Assembly (NCBI GenBank): GCA_017397845.1
Contig: JAFQHU010000016.1
Coordinates: 18,566 to 82,565 of the forward strand
From: Clostridia bacterium
GTDB taxonomy: Bacteria > Bacillota > Clostridia > Oscillospirales > Acutalibacteraceae
Direction of reading: 5' to 3'
DNA length: 64,000 nt
Part shown: piece after piece, positions 34,191-43,677 of the stretch
How the letters are laid out: every line of letters begins with the position of its first letter
How positions within the stretch are numbered: position 1 is the stretch's first letter
Position numbers and translations under genes: made by a program
The notes under the pieces: model-generated
What the model was told of the DNA's origin: nothing
Seen by the model: only the letters and a program-made list of their open reading frames with translations
Databases searched by the model: none

Positions 34191-34216
34191 TTATCTCAAA
34201 AATACCGCATCACCGA
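34191..34216 (-). repeat. queA 3' end, inner junction of the TA insert
   Basis: This is the partner of 33511-33536, inside the queA coding frame. The pair lies 680 bases apart in direct orientation and brackets exactly the toxin-antitoxin genes, as attachment-site duplications do. Confidence 0.85.
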
Positions 34217-35216
34217 AGGAGAAAAATCTGTATTTTTCCTCGACAGCTTTTTTATAGAAATTCATCGTGTTATTATAACCGCAAAAAGCACTTACGAGCA
34301 TTATAAGAGTGCTTTCGGGAAGGTGGAAATTGGTAATGAGAGCATCTATACATTTGAATTTATAACCGGGATAAATAAAAATATCTGTCCAGCCTTCACT
34401 CTCTTCAATTTTGCCTTTAAAGGTGCCGACAGATTCAAGAGTACGGCAGCTTGTGGTACCGACAGCGATAACTCGCCCGCCCTTATTTTTGGTGTCATTG
34501 ATAAGCTCCGCCGTTTCCTTCGGTAACCAATAATGCTCCGAGTGCATAATATGCTGTGAGATATCCTCTGCTTTTACGGGACGGAAGGTACCGAGACCCA
34601 CGTGAAGAGTGACATAACCTATCCTTACACCCTTATCCTCTATCTTTTTCATAAGCTCTTCTGTAAAGTGAAGCCCCGCCGTAGGAGCCGCCGCCGAACC
34701 GAGCTCTTTAGAATAAACGGTCTGATATCTTTCCTGATTTTCGAGCTTTTCGGTAATATAAGGAGGCAGAGGCATCTGTCCTATTTCATCAAGTACATTA
34801 AAGAAATTGCCTTCATAGAAAAACCTTACAAGTCTGTTGCCGCCCTCAAGCACATCAATAACCTCGGCAGAAAGAATTCCGTCGCCAAAGGTGAAATGTG
34901 TACCCGGCTTGGCTCTTTTTCCGGGGCCTGTGATGCATTCCCACAGATCACCGCCTTTATTGGTGAGAAGAAGAAATTCTACCTTTGCCCCCGTACCGTC
35001 CTTTATACCGAAAATACGTGCAGGAAGAACACGGGTGTCATTGAGTATAAGACAGTCTCCCTCTTTCAGTTCATCAAGAATATCATAAAAATGCTTATGC
35101 TGAATTTCACCGCTTATTTTGTCCACAACCATGAGCCTCGAAGAATCTCTGGGCTCAACGGGATGCTGTGCAATAAGCTCTTCAGGCAAATCATAAAAAA
35201 AATCTGATTTGTTCAT
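34191..35216 (-). CDS. queA: S-adenosylmethionine:tRNA ribosyltransferase-isomerase QueA
   Basis: QueA moves a ribosyl group from SAM to preQ1 in tRNA to give epoxyqueuosine. The 341-residue product starts '[33 protein letters not shown]' (ATG 35216 behind GAAAGG). It has the blocks '[13 protein letters not shown]', '[15 protein letters not shown]', '[13 protein letters not shown]' and '[17 protein letters not shown]'. Its last eight codons are duplicated 680 bases downstream, so the end of this gene may have been supplied by the inserted toxin-antitoxin module. The protein still looks complete. Confidence 0.96.
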   Translation of the reverse strand: MNKSDFFYDLPEELIAQHPVEPRDSSRLMVVDKISGEIQHKHFYDILDELKEGDCLILNDTRVLPARIFGIKDGTGAKVEFLLLTNKGGDLWECITGPGKRAKPGTHFTFGDGILSAEVIDVLEGGNRLVRFFYEGNFFNVLDEIGQMPLPPYITEKLENQERYQTVYSKELGSAAAPTAGLHFTEELMKKIEDKGVRIGYVTLHVGLGTFRPVKAEDISQHIMHSEHYWLPKETAELINDTKNKGGRVIAVGTTSCRTLESVGTFKGKIEESEGWTDIFIYPGYKFKCIDALITNFHLPESTLIMLVSAFCGYNNTMNFYKKAVEEKYRFFSFGDAVFLR

Positions 35217-35248
35217 TTCAATTCCTTTCATAAACTTGCAAAAATTGA

Positions 35249-35277
35249 TTGACACTTTAATTCACAAGTGATATTAT
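35249..35277 (+). promoter_or_regulatory. asd-dapA promoter
   Basis: A perfect TTGACA (35249-35254) and TATTAT (35272-35277) are 17 bases apart with TGA before the -10. The leader of about 93 bases is too short for a lysine riboswitch. Confidence 0.85.
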
Positions 35278-35293
35278 ATAAAAGTTAATATCT

Positions 35294-35322
35294 ATTATAG
35301 TGCATAATGCTGAATTAAGCAA
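35294..35322 (-). promoter_or_regulatory. queA promoter
   Basis: On the minus strand TTGCTT (35317-35322) and a perfect TATAAT (35294-35299) are 17 bases apart. It diverges from the asd promoter. Confidence 0.8.
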
Positions 35323-35376
35323 CAGTTTTATGCAAAATAATAAGTATAAAATTTGGATAAAAATAGAGGTGTTTTT

Positions 35377-36465
35377 ATGAAAAAGTATAAGGTTGGTATT
35401 ATCGGTGCCACAGGCATGGTTGGTCAGCGCTTTGCAACCATTCTCGACGGTCATCCCTGGTTTGATGTCGTTTGTCTCGCCGCAAGCGGTCGTTCAGCAG
35501 GTAAAACCTATGAAGAGGCTGTCGGTGAAAGATGGAGAATGCCCACGGCCATGCCCGAAAGCATGAAAAACCTTATCATCAAAAATGCAACTGACGACAT
35601 TAAGGAAATCGCAGCTTCTGTTGATTTCGTGTTCTGCGCAGTTGATATGAAAAAGGATGAAATCAAAGCATTGGAAGAAGCTTATGCTAAGGAAGAGTGT
35701 CCCGTCGTTTCCAATAACAGCGCTCACAGAGGTACAGCAGATGTTCCCATGGTAGTACCCGAAATCAACGCAGACCACATTAAAATCATCGAAAGTCAGA
35801 GAAAGAGACTCGGTACAAAGAGAGGCTTCGTAGCCGTTAAGTCAAACTGCTCACTTCAGAGCTATGTTCCCGCAATCTATCCTCTCGACAAAGAATTCGG
35901 TGTAAAAGAAGTTCTCGTATGCACATATCAGGCTATTTCCGGTGCAGGTAAAACCTTTGAAAGTTGGCCCGAAATGGTGGACAACGTAATCCCCTATATC
36001 GGCGGCGAAGAAGAAAAAAGCGAACAGGAGCCCCTTAAAATTTGGGGCAAGATCGAAAACGACGTTATCGTTAATGCCACCTCCCCCGCTTTCACAGCAC
36101 AGTGCATAAGAGTTCCCGTTTCCGACGGTCACATGGGTGCTGTGTTTATGCGCTTCGAGGACGGCAAAAAGCCTTCAAAAGAAGAAATAATCAAGGTATG
36201 GGACAGCTTTGCAGGCAGAGCACAGGAATTGGAGCTTCCTTCTGCACCCAAAAAGTTCCTTCACTATTTCACTGAGGACAATATGCCTCAGACCAAGCTC
36301 AACCGTAATCTCGAAAACGGTATGGCTGTTTCCATCGGCAGACTCCGTGAGGACAGCCAGTATGATTACAAATTTGTCTGCCTTTCACACAATACTCTCA
36401 GAGGCGCTGCAGGCGGTGCGGTTCTTTTGGCCGAGCTTCTTTGCGCCGAGGGTTATATGGACTAA
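35377..36465 (+). CDS. asd: Aspartate-semialdehyde dehydrogenase
   Basis: Asd reduces aspartyl phosphate to aspartate semialdehyde, the branch point to lysine, diaminopimelate, threonine and methionine. The 362-residue product has the NADP loop GATGMVGQRF at 10-19 and the catalytic cysteine C158 in 'KSNCSLQSY'. 'YQAISGAGKTFESWPEMVDN' near 190-209 and the base histidine in 'SDGHMGAVFM' near 250 are also present. Its length and motifs match the longer archaeal/fungal-like class found in many Clostridia. The start ATG 35377 follows AGAGGTG. dapA follows after 24 bases. Confidence 0.95.
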   Translation: MKKYKVGIIGATGMVGQRFATILDGHPWFDVVCLAASGRSAGKTYEEAVGERWRMPTAMPESMKNLIIKNATDDIKEIAASVDFVFCAVDMKKDEIKALEEAYAKEECPVVSNNSAHRGTADVPMVVPEINADHIKIIESQRKRLGTKRGFVAVKSNCSLQSYVPAIYPLDKEFGVKEVLVCTYQAISGAGKTFESWPEMVDNVIPYIGGEEEKSEQEPLKIWGKIENDVIVNATSPAFTAQCIRVPVSDGHMGAVFMRFEDGKKPSKEEIIKVWDSFAGRAQELELPSAPKKFLHYFTEDNMPQTKLNRNLENGMAVSIGRLREDSQYDYKFVCLSHNTLRGAAGGAVLLAELLCAEGYMD

Positions 36466-36489
36466 ACATATTTCTAAGGAGGTTTTTCA

Positions 36490-37389
36490 ATGAAGCCTGT
36501 CTTTATCGGCAGCGGAGTTGCTCTCATAACTCCCTTTGATAAGGATGGTAAAATCGATTTTAAAGGATTTGAAAAACTAATAGAACATCAGATTGAAAAT
36601 AAGACGGATGCTATTATTGTCTGCGGAACAACCGGTGAAGGTTCAACACTTACTGTTTATGAAAGACTTAATCTTTTTTCTACGGCAGTTGAGATTGCAC
36701 GGGGACGTGTACCTGTTATCGGCGGCACGGGCAGTAATAGCACTTCTTTTTCCCTTTCGCTGATAAAAGAGGCAGAAAAGACAGGGATTGACGCTCATCT
36801 GTCTGTCACCCCCTACTATAACAAAACCTCACAGGAGGGACTCATAAAGCATTATTATGCTTTGGCTGAAAAAGCAGAAAAACCCATAATCGTTTACAAT
36901 GTTCCCTCAAGAACAGGAATGAACATAACTCCCGAAACATATAAAGCACTTTCGGAGCATAATAACATATGCGGTGTAAAAGAAGCCGATTCAAATATAG
37001 CGAAGCTCATAAAATCCGTTAAGCTTTGCGGTGAAAAGCTCGATTTCTATATCGGTAATGACGACATGATATGCCCCGCCATCGCCTGCGGATGCAAAGG
37101 TGTAATTTCAGTTTTAGCCAATATTATGCCCGGCTTCACTCACGAAATGGCAACGGAAGGCATAAACGGTAACACGGAAAAATGCCGTAAAATGCAGGAA
37201 GAGGTAATTGAGTTGGTGGGTGCTTTATTCTGCGACGTAAATCCCATTCCCGTAAAATTCGCCATGAAGCATATGGGTATGGATACAGGAGTTTTAAGAC
37301 TGCCTTTATGTGAGATGAGTGAAGAAAAGCAACAAAGACTCATAAAGTGCATGGAGATAATAAAAAATACAGACACTTTAATAAACTGA
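36490..37389 (+). CDS. dapA: 4-hydroxy-tetrahydrodipicolinate synthase
   Basis: DapA condenses pyruvate with aspartate semialdehyde, the first step to diaminopimelate for cell wall and, in spore formers, to dipicolinate. The 299-residue TIM-barrel protein has 'GTTGEGSTL' near 46, 'YYNKTSQEGLIKHYYALAE' near 107 and 'YNVPSRTGMNI' near 136. The Schiff-base lysine is K164 in 'GVKEADSNI'. It lies 24 bases after asd behind AAGGAGG, so the two pathway steps are co-expressed. Confidence 0.97.
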   Translation: MKPVFIGSGVALITPFDKDGKIDFKGFEKLIEHQIENKTDAIIVCGTTGEGSTLTVYERLNLFSTAVEIARGRVPVIGGTGSNSTSFSLSLIKEAEKTGIDAHLSVTPYYNKTSQEGLIKHYYALAEKAEKPIIVYNVPSRTGMNITPETYKALSEHNNICGVKEADSNIAKLIKSVKLCGEKLDFYIGNDDMICPAIACGCKGVISVLANIMPGFTHEMATEGINGNTEKCRKMQEEVIELVGALFCDVNPIPVKFAMKHMGMDTGVLRLPLCEMSEEKQQRLIKCMEIIKNTDTLIN

Positions 37390-37406
37390 TTTAAAATATT
37401 AAGTAT

Positions 37407-37454
37407 AAAAACCATTGTATCAGCTGAAATTTCCGGCTATTACAATGGTTTTTG
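37407..37454 (+). terminator. asd-dapA terminator
   Basis: AAAACCATTGTA pairs with TACAATGGTTTTT around a 20-base loop that itself holds a small CAGCTGAAATTTCCGGCTA hairpin. Confidence 0.85.
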
Positions 37455-37478
37455 TTATGTTACTTTATATTTTTCGGC

Positions 37479-37508
37479 AAAAAAGTCCCGATGCCGAAGC
37501 ACCGGGAC
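37479..37508 (-). terminator. opp operon terminator
   Basis: On the minus strand GTCCCGGTGC-TTCG-GCATCGGGAC (one G-T pair, UUCG loop) is followed by TTTTTT. It lies 22 bases after the oppA stop. Confidence 0.92.
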
Positions 37509-37530
37509 CGAAAATTATTCCGCTTTACTA

Positions 37531-39369
37531 TTATTTGATGGTTGTGTACATGAAGTATTTGTAACCGAGGGGGTTAGCAAAGAAGCCTTCAACACTGTCA
37601 TCGATCATATAGATATCTGTGTAATAGTAGATGGGAGTGATACAGCCTGTGGACATAAGAAGGTCTTCAGCTGCATGCATAAGGCCGTAACGCTTTTCAG
37701 AGTCTGTGCAAGCCTTGATTTCAGTGATAAGAGCATCATAGGTTTCTGCCCATGTGCCGTTTTCAACCTTAAGGTCAACACCGAGATCTGTTACGTCAAC
37801 ACTGTACATAGCGAGATCTTTGTGCTCACCCTTACCGAACTGAACGTCGTTGTTACCGGAAACAGTGGTCCACATATCAAGGAAGGAGATGGGATCATTG
37901 TAGTCAGCAAGCCAACCGTTACGAGCAACGGTGTATTCGCCGTTCTTACGGGTGTTAAGGAATGTGTTCCATTCCTGGTTTTCGAGGTTAACTGTGATAC
38001 CTACAGCAGCGAAAGCACCCTGGATGTATTCACCGATAGCCTGATGACCGTCGTTTGTGTTGTAAATGTAAGTAAGAGCAGGTACATCTGTGAACTTAGC
38101 GGAAGCTTCGTCATAGGTGTAATACTTCTTAAGAACCTCTACAGCAGCTTTGAAGTTATCTTCGAAAGCATCAGCAGATGCATTGAAGTAACCGTCATAT
38201 TCTTCGCTTGAGCCTGCATTCTTATAGAATTCAGAACCGTCAGCATCAGTCATACCCATAGCAACGAAGGAAGAAGCGGGAACTTCACCGGCCTGAGAAA
38301 TGTTGTTAACGATGTAGTTACGGTCGAGAACAAGAGCAAGTGCATTTCTGATTTCTGCTTCTGCAGCTTCAGCCTCTACACCTGTAAGAGTAGAAGAAGC
38401 GGGAAGGATGTCTTCATTGATGTTCCAGGATACATAGTATGTACCGATCTGACCTGCAACAACGAACTCTTCAGGATATTCTGTCTTGAGAGTAGCGATG
38501 TCGTTTGTGGGAACGTCGTCGATAAGAAGCCAGTCGCCGTTCTTATAGTTGGTGAGCATGTTGTTAGCATCATCTGAAAGATAGAACTTGATTTCAGGCA
38601 TTGTAACCTTTTCAGCATCGAAGTACTTATCGTTCTTTGCGAGAGTGATAACACTGTTGTGCTCCCAGCCTGTCATTGTGTAAGGACCGTTACATACATA
38701 TGTAGCGGGATCAGTTGCCCAATTTTCGGAAGCAACTACGTCTTCACGTACGGGATAGTAAGTGGGGAATGCAAGAAGCTCATTCCAGTATGCAACTGCA
38801 TTGTTGATAGTAACAACGAGAGTTCTGTCGTCTGTTGCTTCTACAGCAAGCTTTGCATCGGGGTTAACAAATTCTTCAACAGGGTTGCCTTCTTCGTCAA
38901 CTTCGCCTGTTTCCTTTGTTTCCCACATTTCAGCATAACCCTTAACTACGTCTAACATATAGTTATAGTCAGCAGCGAGAGCGGGAGATGCTGCACGGTT
39001 CCATGCGAACACGAAATCGGAAGCCTTGAGAGGCTGACCGTCGGACCATGTGAGACCTTCTTTAAGTGTGTATGTGTAGGTAACAGTACCGTCTTCGTTT
39101 TCAACACCTTCAACGAGCTCTTCAGCAGCGTCAGCCACGATAACAAGCTTACCTGCATCGTCCTGAGCCCACTTTGCAAGACCTGAGAAAAGGTGAGCAA
39201 CGAGTGTAGCACCGTCAACGGATGAATTAAGAGCGGGGTCGATTGTGTCGGGCTCAGAAGCGAGACAAACAGCAAGTGACTGAGTCTTTGTTTCATCGTT
39301 GTTACCACCACATGCGGCCAATGTAAATAACATTACAACAGCCATGAGTAAAGCGAGAATTTTTTTCAT
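37531..39369 (-). CDS. oppA: Oligopeptide ABC transporter, substrate-binding lipoprotein
   Basis: This is the extracellular binding protein of a peptide importer (family 5 solute-binding proteins). The 612-residue product has a lipoprotein signal with lipobox LAAC and lipidated C20. Conserved blocks include 'YTYTLKEGLTWSDGQPLKASDFVFAWNRAASP' near 110-140 and 'CNGPYTMTGWEHNSVITLAKNDKYFD' near 220-245. 'NGWLADYNDPISFLDMW' is near 490. It is the last gene of oppB-C-D-F-A, separated from oppF by 100 bases with a hairpin. That fits stronger or separate expression of the binding protein. Confidence 0.95.
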   Translation of the reverse strand: MKKILALLMAVVMLFTLAACGGNNDETKTQSLAVCLASEPDTIDPALNSSVDGATLVAHLFSGLAKWAQDDAGKLVIVADAAEELVEGVENEDGTVTYTYTLKEGLTWSDGQPLKASDFVFAWNRAASPALAADYNYMLDVVKGYAEMWETKETGEVDEEGNPVEEFVNPDAKLAVEATDDRTLVVTINNAVAYWNELLAFPTYYPVREDVVASENWATDPATYVCNGPYTMTGWEHNSVITLAKNDKYFDAEKVTMPEIKFYLSDDANNMLTNYKNGDWLLIDDVPTNDIATLKTEYPEEFVVAGQIGTYYVSWNINEDILPASSTLTGVEAEAAEAEIRNALALVLDRNYIVNNISQAGEVPASSFVAMGMTDADGSEFYKNAGSSEEYDGYFNASADAFEDNFKAAVEVLKKYYTYDEASAKFTDVPALTYIYNTNDGHQAIGEYIQGAFAAVGITVNLENQEWNTFLNTRKNGEYTVARNGWLADYNDPISFLDMWTTVSGNNDVQFGKGEHKDLAMYSVDVTDLGVDLKVENGTWAETYDALITEIKACTDSEKRYGLMHAAEDLLMSTGCITPIYYYTDIYMIDDSVEGFFANPLGYKYFMYTTIK

Positions 39370-39439
39370 TTGTTTTCTTTCCTTTCTGAAAAAATATTTT
39401 TTATTTCAAATGCTTCTCCTGCATTTAAAACCTATGTAG

Positions 39440-39462
39440 CGGTTGCAGATAAAATGCAACCG
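39440..39462 (-). other. Intercistronic hairpin between oppF and oppA
   Basis: CGGTTGCA and TGCAACCG form a perfect 8-bp stem with a 7-base loop and no adjacent T run. Such structures between transporter genes often protect the downstream mRNA or partly stop transcription. Confidence 0.55.
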
Positions 39463-39469
39463 TAATATA

Positions 39470-40456
39470 TCAGCCGATTTCGTCCACTCTGTGACAGGCA
39501 ACGAAATGACCCGATGAAACCTCTTTGAATTCAGGCATCGAAAGAGCACATTTTTCAGTAGCATACTGACAGCGTGTTCTGAAGGGACAGCCTGAGGGAG
39601 CATTGAGAGGGCTGGGAATATCACCGCTTAAAACGATTCTTTTGTTTGCTCTGGCAATTTTCGGGTCAGGAACCGGAACAGCGGAAAGCAAAGATTTCGA
39701 ATAAGGATGAAGAGGATGATCATAAATTTCACCCGCATCTGCAAGCTCGACCATTCTGCCGAGGTACATTACTGCGATTCTGTCACTGATGTGACGTACA
39801 ACCAAAAGGTCGTGAGCGATGAAAAGATAGGTAAGACCGAGCTGCTGCTGAAGCTCACCGAACATATTGATAACCTGTGCCTGAATTGAAACATCCAAGG
39901 CAGAAACAGGCTCGTCGCATACGATGAATTCAGGGTTAACGGCAAGAGCACGGGCAATACCGATTCTTTGTCTCTGACCGCCTGAAAATTCGTGAGCATA
40001 TCTCGAAGCGTGTTCGCTGTTTAAACCAACATGACCCATAAGCTCCAAAATTCTTTCCTCACGTTCCTTTTTGTCACTGCAAAGCTTATGAACATCCAAA
40101 GGCTCACCGATAATATCGGAAACAGTCATACGTGGATTTAGAGAAGAATAAGGATCCTGGAAAACCATTGTCGCCTTTTTTCTGAACTCATTGAGATCGG
40201 CTTTGGTTTTTATAACCTTACCGTTAAATTTGATTTCACCGGCTGTGGGCTTATAAAGATTAAGGATAGTTCTGCCGACGGTGGTTTTACCGCAGCCTGA
40301 CTCACCTACAAGACCGAGAGTCTCACCCTTTTTAATCGAAAAAGAAACATCGTCAACAGCTTTGAGAGGCTTCGATTTAAACATCCCGACATTGATGTTG
40401 AAATATTTTTTAAGACCGTTAACCTCTAAAAGATTCTGATTATTGTTTTCACTCAT
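39470..40456 (-). CDS. oppF: Oligopeptide ABC transporter, ATPase OppF
   Basis: This is one of two ATPases of the peptide importer. The 328-residue product has Walker A 'GESGCGKTT' near 54, the signature '[15 protein letters not shown]' near 160 and Walker B '[12 protein letters not shown]' near 180. The C-terminal OppF extension contains '[15 protein letters not shown]', whose cysteines are typical of a 4Fe-4S cluster in Opp/Dpp ATPases. It overlaps oppD by 4 bases. Confidence 0.96.
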   Translation of the reverse strand: MSENNNQNLLEVNGLKKYFNINVGMFKSKPLKAVDDVSFSIKKGETLGLVGESGCGKTTVGRTILNLYKPTAGEIKFNGKVIKTKADLNEFRKKATMVFQDPYSSLNPRMTVSDIIGEPLDVHKLCSDKKEREERILELMGHVGLNSEHASRYAHEFSGGQRQRIGIARALAVNPEFIVCDEPVSALDVSIQAQVINMFGELQQQLGLTYLFIAHDLLVVRHISDRIAVMYLGRMVELADAGEIYDHPLHPYSKSLLSAVPVPDPKIARANKRIVLSGDIPSPLNAPSGCPFRTRCQYATEKCALSMPEFKEVSSGHFVACHRVDEIG

Positions 40457-41475
40457 TGGGCGTCACCGCCTTTACTATTATTATCCACAATTATGCTACC
40501 GTTGTCAATAGCCTTTTTTATACACATCCAACATGTTGCCGCATGGTCCTCATTAACGAGTATTCTTTCGGGCTTTGTGTCGATGCATATTTTCATCGCA
40601 GCATCGCATCTGGGAGCAAATGCACAGCCTTTGGGCATATTGAGAAGGTCGATCGGTGTACCCGTGATAGGTTTGAGCTTCTGACCCGCCGTATTAACAG
40701 AGGGCAGAGAGCGTATAAGACCTTTCGTATATTCGTGCTGAGGATTATAGAAAATTTCATCGGCTGTGCCCTGTTCACAAATGGAGCCGGCGTACATAAC
40801 GACAACCTCATCGCACATTTGTGCCACTACGCCAAGGTCATGGGTAATCATAATGATAGCCATTCCCAATTCTTCCTGTAAATCCTTCATAAGCTCCAAT
40901 ATCTGTGCCTGAATGGTAACGTCGAGAGCTGTGGTGGGCTCGTCAGCGATAAGAATATCGGGTTCACAGGCAAGAGCCATGGCAATCATAACTCTTTGTC
41001 TCATACCGCCCGAAAGCTCATGAGGATATTGCTTCATTCTCTTTTCCGGCTCATTAACATTAACGAGACGGAGCATTTCCACAGCACGGTCATAGGCCTG
41101 CTTTTTATCTCTGTCCGTATGAAGGAGAATAGCCTCCTTAAGCTGTGAGCCGATGGTATATGTGGGATTAAGAGATGTCATGGGGTCTTGGAAAATAATG
41201 GAAACTTTGTTACCTCTGACATCCTTCATTACTTTTTCGCCTGCATTTACAAGCTCCTGTCCGTCGAGCTTTATGGAGCCGCCGACAATTTTACCTGTAG
41301 ATGCAAGAATCTGCATAATTGAGTAGGCTGTAACGGATTTACCTGAGCCTGACTCACCTACTATACCTAAAACCTTTCCTCTTTCGAGATTGAAGCTGAC
41401 GCCGTTTACTGCTTTGACTTCACCTGCATCGGTAAAAAAGGAGGTCTGTAAATCTTTTACTTCTAATAAAGCCAT
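40453..41475 (-). CDS. oppD: Oligopeptide ABC transporter, ATPase OppD
   Basis: This is the partner ATPase of OppF. The 340-residue product has Walker A 'GESGSGKSV' near 38, signature '[15 protein letters not shown]' near 155 and Walker B '[12 protein letters not shown]' near 175. The tail '[15 protein letters not shown]' again has the cluster-type cysteines. It follows oppC by 15 bases and overlaps oppF by 4 bases. Confidence 0.96.
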   Translation of the reverse strand: MALLEVKDLQTSFFTDAGEVKAVNGVSFNLERGKVLGIVGESGSGKSVTAYSIMQILASTGKIVGGSIKLDGQELVNAGEKVMKDVRGNKVSIIFQDPMTSLNPTYTIGSQLKEAILLHTDRDKKQAYDRAVEMLRLVNVNEPEKRMKQYPHELSGGMRQRVMIAMALACEPDILIADEPTTALDVTIQAQILELMKDLQEELGMAIIMITHDLGVVAQMCDEVVVMYAGSICEQGTADEIFYNPQHEYTKGLIRSLPSVNTAGQKLKPITGTPIDLLNMPKGCAFAPRCDAAMKICIDTKPERILVNEDHAATCWMCIKKAIDNGSIIVDNNSKGGDAQ

Positions 41476-41490
41476 TATAAATCTCCTTTC

Positions 41491-42549
41491 TTAGCTGTTG
41501 AGTTTGGGATCGAAAGCATCGCGGAGTCCGTCGCCGAAAAGGTTAAGTGAAAGAACCACCAACGAAATAACGATTGCGGGGAATACGAGACGGAAGGGAT
41601 AGGAGTTAATACCGTTGAGCGCTTCGGAGGCCAAAGAGCCGAGAGAAGGCATGGGAGCATTAACACCGAGTCCGAGGAACGAAAGATAACTTTCGGTGAA
41701 AATAGCGTTGGGAATCTGAAGAGCGGTGGAAATGATAATAACACTGATACAGTTCGGGATAAGGTGCTTTCTGATAATCCATTTACCCTTGGCACCTGTA
41801 GCTTTGGCCGCTAAAACATATTCCTGTTCACGCAGTGAAAGAATCTGACCTCTGATAAGTCTTGCCATGGATACCCAATAGAGAACGGCGAAAACGATAA
41901 AGAGACTTATCATATTCGAGCCGAGCTTTGCAAGTACCGTACCCTCAATAGCAACATCAAGAACGGTACCCAGAACAGATGAAAGAAGAATAACCATAAG
42001 GGTATCGGGAAGAGAATAAATAATGTCGATGATTCTCATTATAATAAGGTCAATCTTACCGCCGAAATAACCGGCTATGGAGCCGATGGTAAGACCGATT
42101 ACGAGAACGATAAGACTGGCAAAGAAGCCGACTGCAAGAGAAATTCGTGTGCCGTAGACAACACGGATAAAATAGTCTCTGCCCTGAGAATCAGTGCCGA
42201 AAACGTGAGGGAACACCTTTTCACCCGCATCAATTTTAGCCTGCTCAGTGGCACCGTATTCGAAGGGAGCAAGATTATTATAAGATGAGTCAACAGCCTT
42301 ACCGGGCCCGATACCGAGCTGCTGTTCATAAGAATAGGGCCAGAACATTGGAAGGAAGATAGACGTAAGAGTGATGAAAATTACAACTATAAGAGAAACA
42401 GTTGCTACCTTATTTTTAAGAAATCTTTTGGCGCCGTCTCTGAAAAATGTGGTGGACGGTCTCATTTTTACGATATATTCTTTTTCCTCCTCTGTGGCGG
42501 GGATAAGCTTTTCAATGTCAACATGGAGGCTTAAAGGCTTTTTATTCAT
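41491..42549 (-). CDS. oppC: Oligopeptide ABC transporter, permease OppC
   Basis: This permease has about six membrane segments. The 352-residue product has an N-terminal cytoplasmic part of about 45 residues and the first helix 'VATVSLIVVIFITLTSIFLPMF'. 'FGTDSQGRDYFIRVVYGTRISLAVGF' near 120-145 is diagnostic of OppC/DppC. The ATPase-docking EAA-type loop 'EQEYVLAAKATGAKGKWIIRKHLIPN' is near 245-270. It follows oppB by 15 bases. Confidence 0.95.
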   Translation of the reverse strand: MNKKPLSLHVDIEKLIPATEEEKEYIVKMRPSTTFFRDGAKRFLKNKVATVSLIVVIFITLTSIFLPMFWPYSYEQQLGIGPGKAVDSSYNNLAPFEYGATEQAKIDAGEKVFPHVFGTDSQGRDYFIRVVYGTRISLAVGFFASLIVLVIGLTIGSIAGYFGGKIDLIIMRIIDIIYSLPDTLMVILLSSVLGTVLDVAIEGTVLAKLGSNMISLFIVFAVLYWVSMARLIRGQILSLREQEYVLAAKATGAKGKWIIRKHLIPNCISVIIISTALQIPNAIFTESYLSFLGLGVNAPMPSLGSLASEALNGINSYPFRLVFPAIVISLVVLSLNLFGDGLRDAFDPKLNS

Positions 42550-42564
42550 TTTCTTTTTACCTCC

Positions 42565-43494
42565 TTATTCCAAATTGATTCTCGGGTCAACAACCTTATA
42601 GAGGATGTCCGTTACAAGGTTCATTACAATAATAAGGATTGCAAGAACGATGGTAGTACCCATAATAAGTGTGTAGTCACGGTTTGTGATGGAGTTAACG
42701 AAGCTTCTGCCGATGCCGGGAACAGCAAAAATTTGCTCAACAACGAGAGAGCCCGTAACGATATAAGCGAGCATGGGGCCGAAATAGGTCAGAACAGGGA
42801 TAAGAGAATTTTTAAGAGCGTGCTTAAAGATAATCTTGTTTCCCGAAACGCCCTTTGCCTTTGCCGTACGGATATAGTCCTGACCGAGAACATCAAGCAT
42901 AGATGAACGGGTAAGACGGGTGATGTAGGCCATAGGGTAAAGAGACAGTGTGATTACAGGCAGTATCATACCGCCGTCCGCATTACCGTTAGCAGGCAAA
43001 ATGTGGAAGGTAATGGCAAAGAGTATCAGCAGCAGCGAGCCTATAATGAATGAAGGCATGGAAACGAAGGCTGTAGTGACAACCATAATGATTTTATCGA
43101 TAATTTTGTTTCGTCTCAATGCCGCAACGGAGCCGAGAATAACACCCGAAACAAGAGCAATGAGAGCAGCGGCAACACCTAATTTGGCAGAAGTTTTCAT
43201 ACCGTCGGTAATGATGTCAATAACATCGCGTCCGCGCTGTTTAAGAGAAGGACCGAATTCGAATTCGGTAACAATATCTTTGAGATAAGTGAAATATTGC
43301 TCCATAACAGGTTTATCGAGACCGTATTTGGCCTCAAGTGCCGCCTTTGCGGCAGGAGTGATAGCTTTTTCACTGGCGAAGGGACCGCCGGGAACAGCTC
43401 TCGTAACAAAGAAAGTGACCGTAATTACAACCCATACCGTAAGAACTGCAAGAGCCACTCTTTTTAACACATAAAGTAATGTTTTTGTGTTCAC
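42565..43494 (-). CDS. oppB: Oligopeptide ABC transporter, permease OppB
   Basis: This is the first gene of the opp operon. The 309-residue permease has the typical first helix 'VLKRVALAVLTVWVVITVTFFVTRAVPGGPF' and the docking loop 'LGQDYIRTAKAKGVSGNKIIFKHALKNSLIP' near 205-235. The end contains 'RDYTLIMGTTIVLAILIIVMNLVTDILYKVVDPRI'. All five transporter genes are present and intact, so a working peptide importer is likely. Confidence 0.95.
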   Translation of the reverse strand: MNTKTLLYVLKRVALAVLTVWVVITVTFFVTRAVPGGPFASEKAITPAAKAALEAKYGLDKPVMEQYFTYLKDIVTEFEFGPSLKQRGRDVIDIITDGMKTSAKLGVAAALIALVSGVILGSVAALRRNKIIDKIIMVVTTAFVSMPSFIIGSLLLILFAITFHILPANGNADGGMILPVITLSLYPMAYITRLTRSSMLDVLGQDYIRTAKAKGVSGNKIIFKHALKNSLIPVLTYFGPMLAYIVTGSLVVEQIFAVPGIGRSFVNSITNRDYTLIMGTTIVLAILIIVMNLVTDILYKVVDPRINLE

Positions 43495-43587
43495 AGTAAT
43501 AACCCACCTTATTTTTTATTCCAGATTTGTGTTTTTTGAGAAATTCAATACAATGAAATATTCTCTTTATCTGATTATATTCGTTTT

Positions 43588-43616
43588 ATTTTACTATAAA
43601 TTTCGTTAAAATACAA
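43588..43616 (-). promoter_or_regulatory. opp operon promoter
   Basis: On the minus strand TTGTAT (43611-43616) and TAAAAT (43588-43593) are 17 bases apart, about 95 bases upstream of oppB. Confidence 0.6.
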
Positions 43617-43677
43617 TACCTAAAATGAATTTTTCGTCATTTTCACTAATTATTAACGGATATATTTGTTTAACGGT

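Noticed and set aside
35284..35376. Lysine riboswitch or T-box before asd-dapA
   Set aside because: The leader is only about 93 AT-rich bases, without the stems or terminator these RNAs need.
37675..38211. 178-codon plus-strand frame opposite oppA
   Set aside because: It is fully antisense to a clear oppA; long shadow frames are expected there and no start signal is seen.
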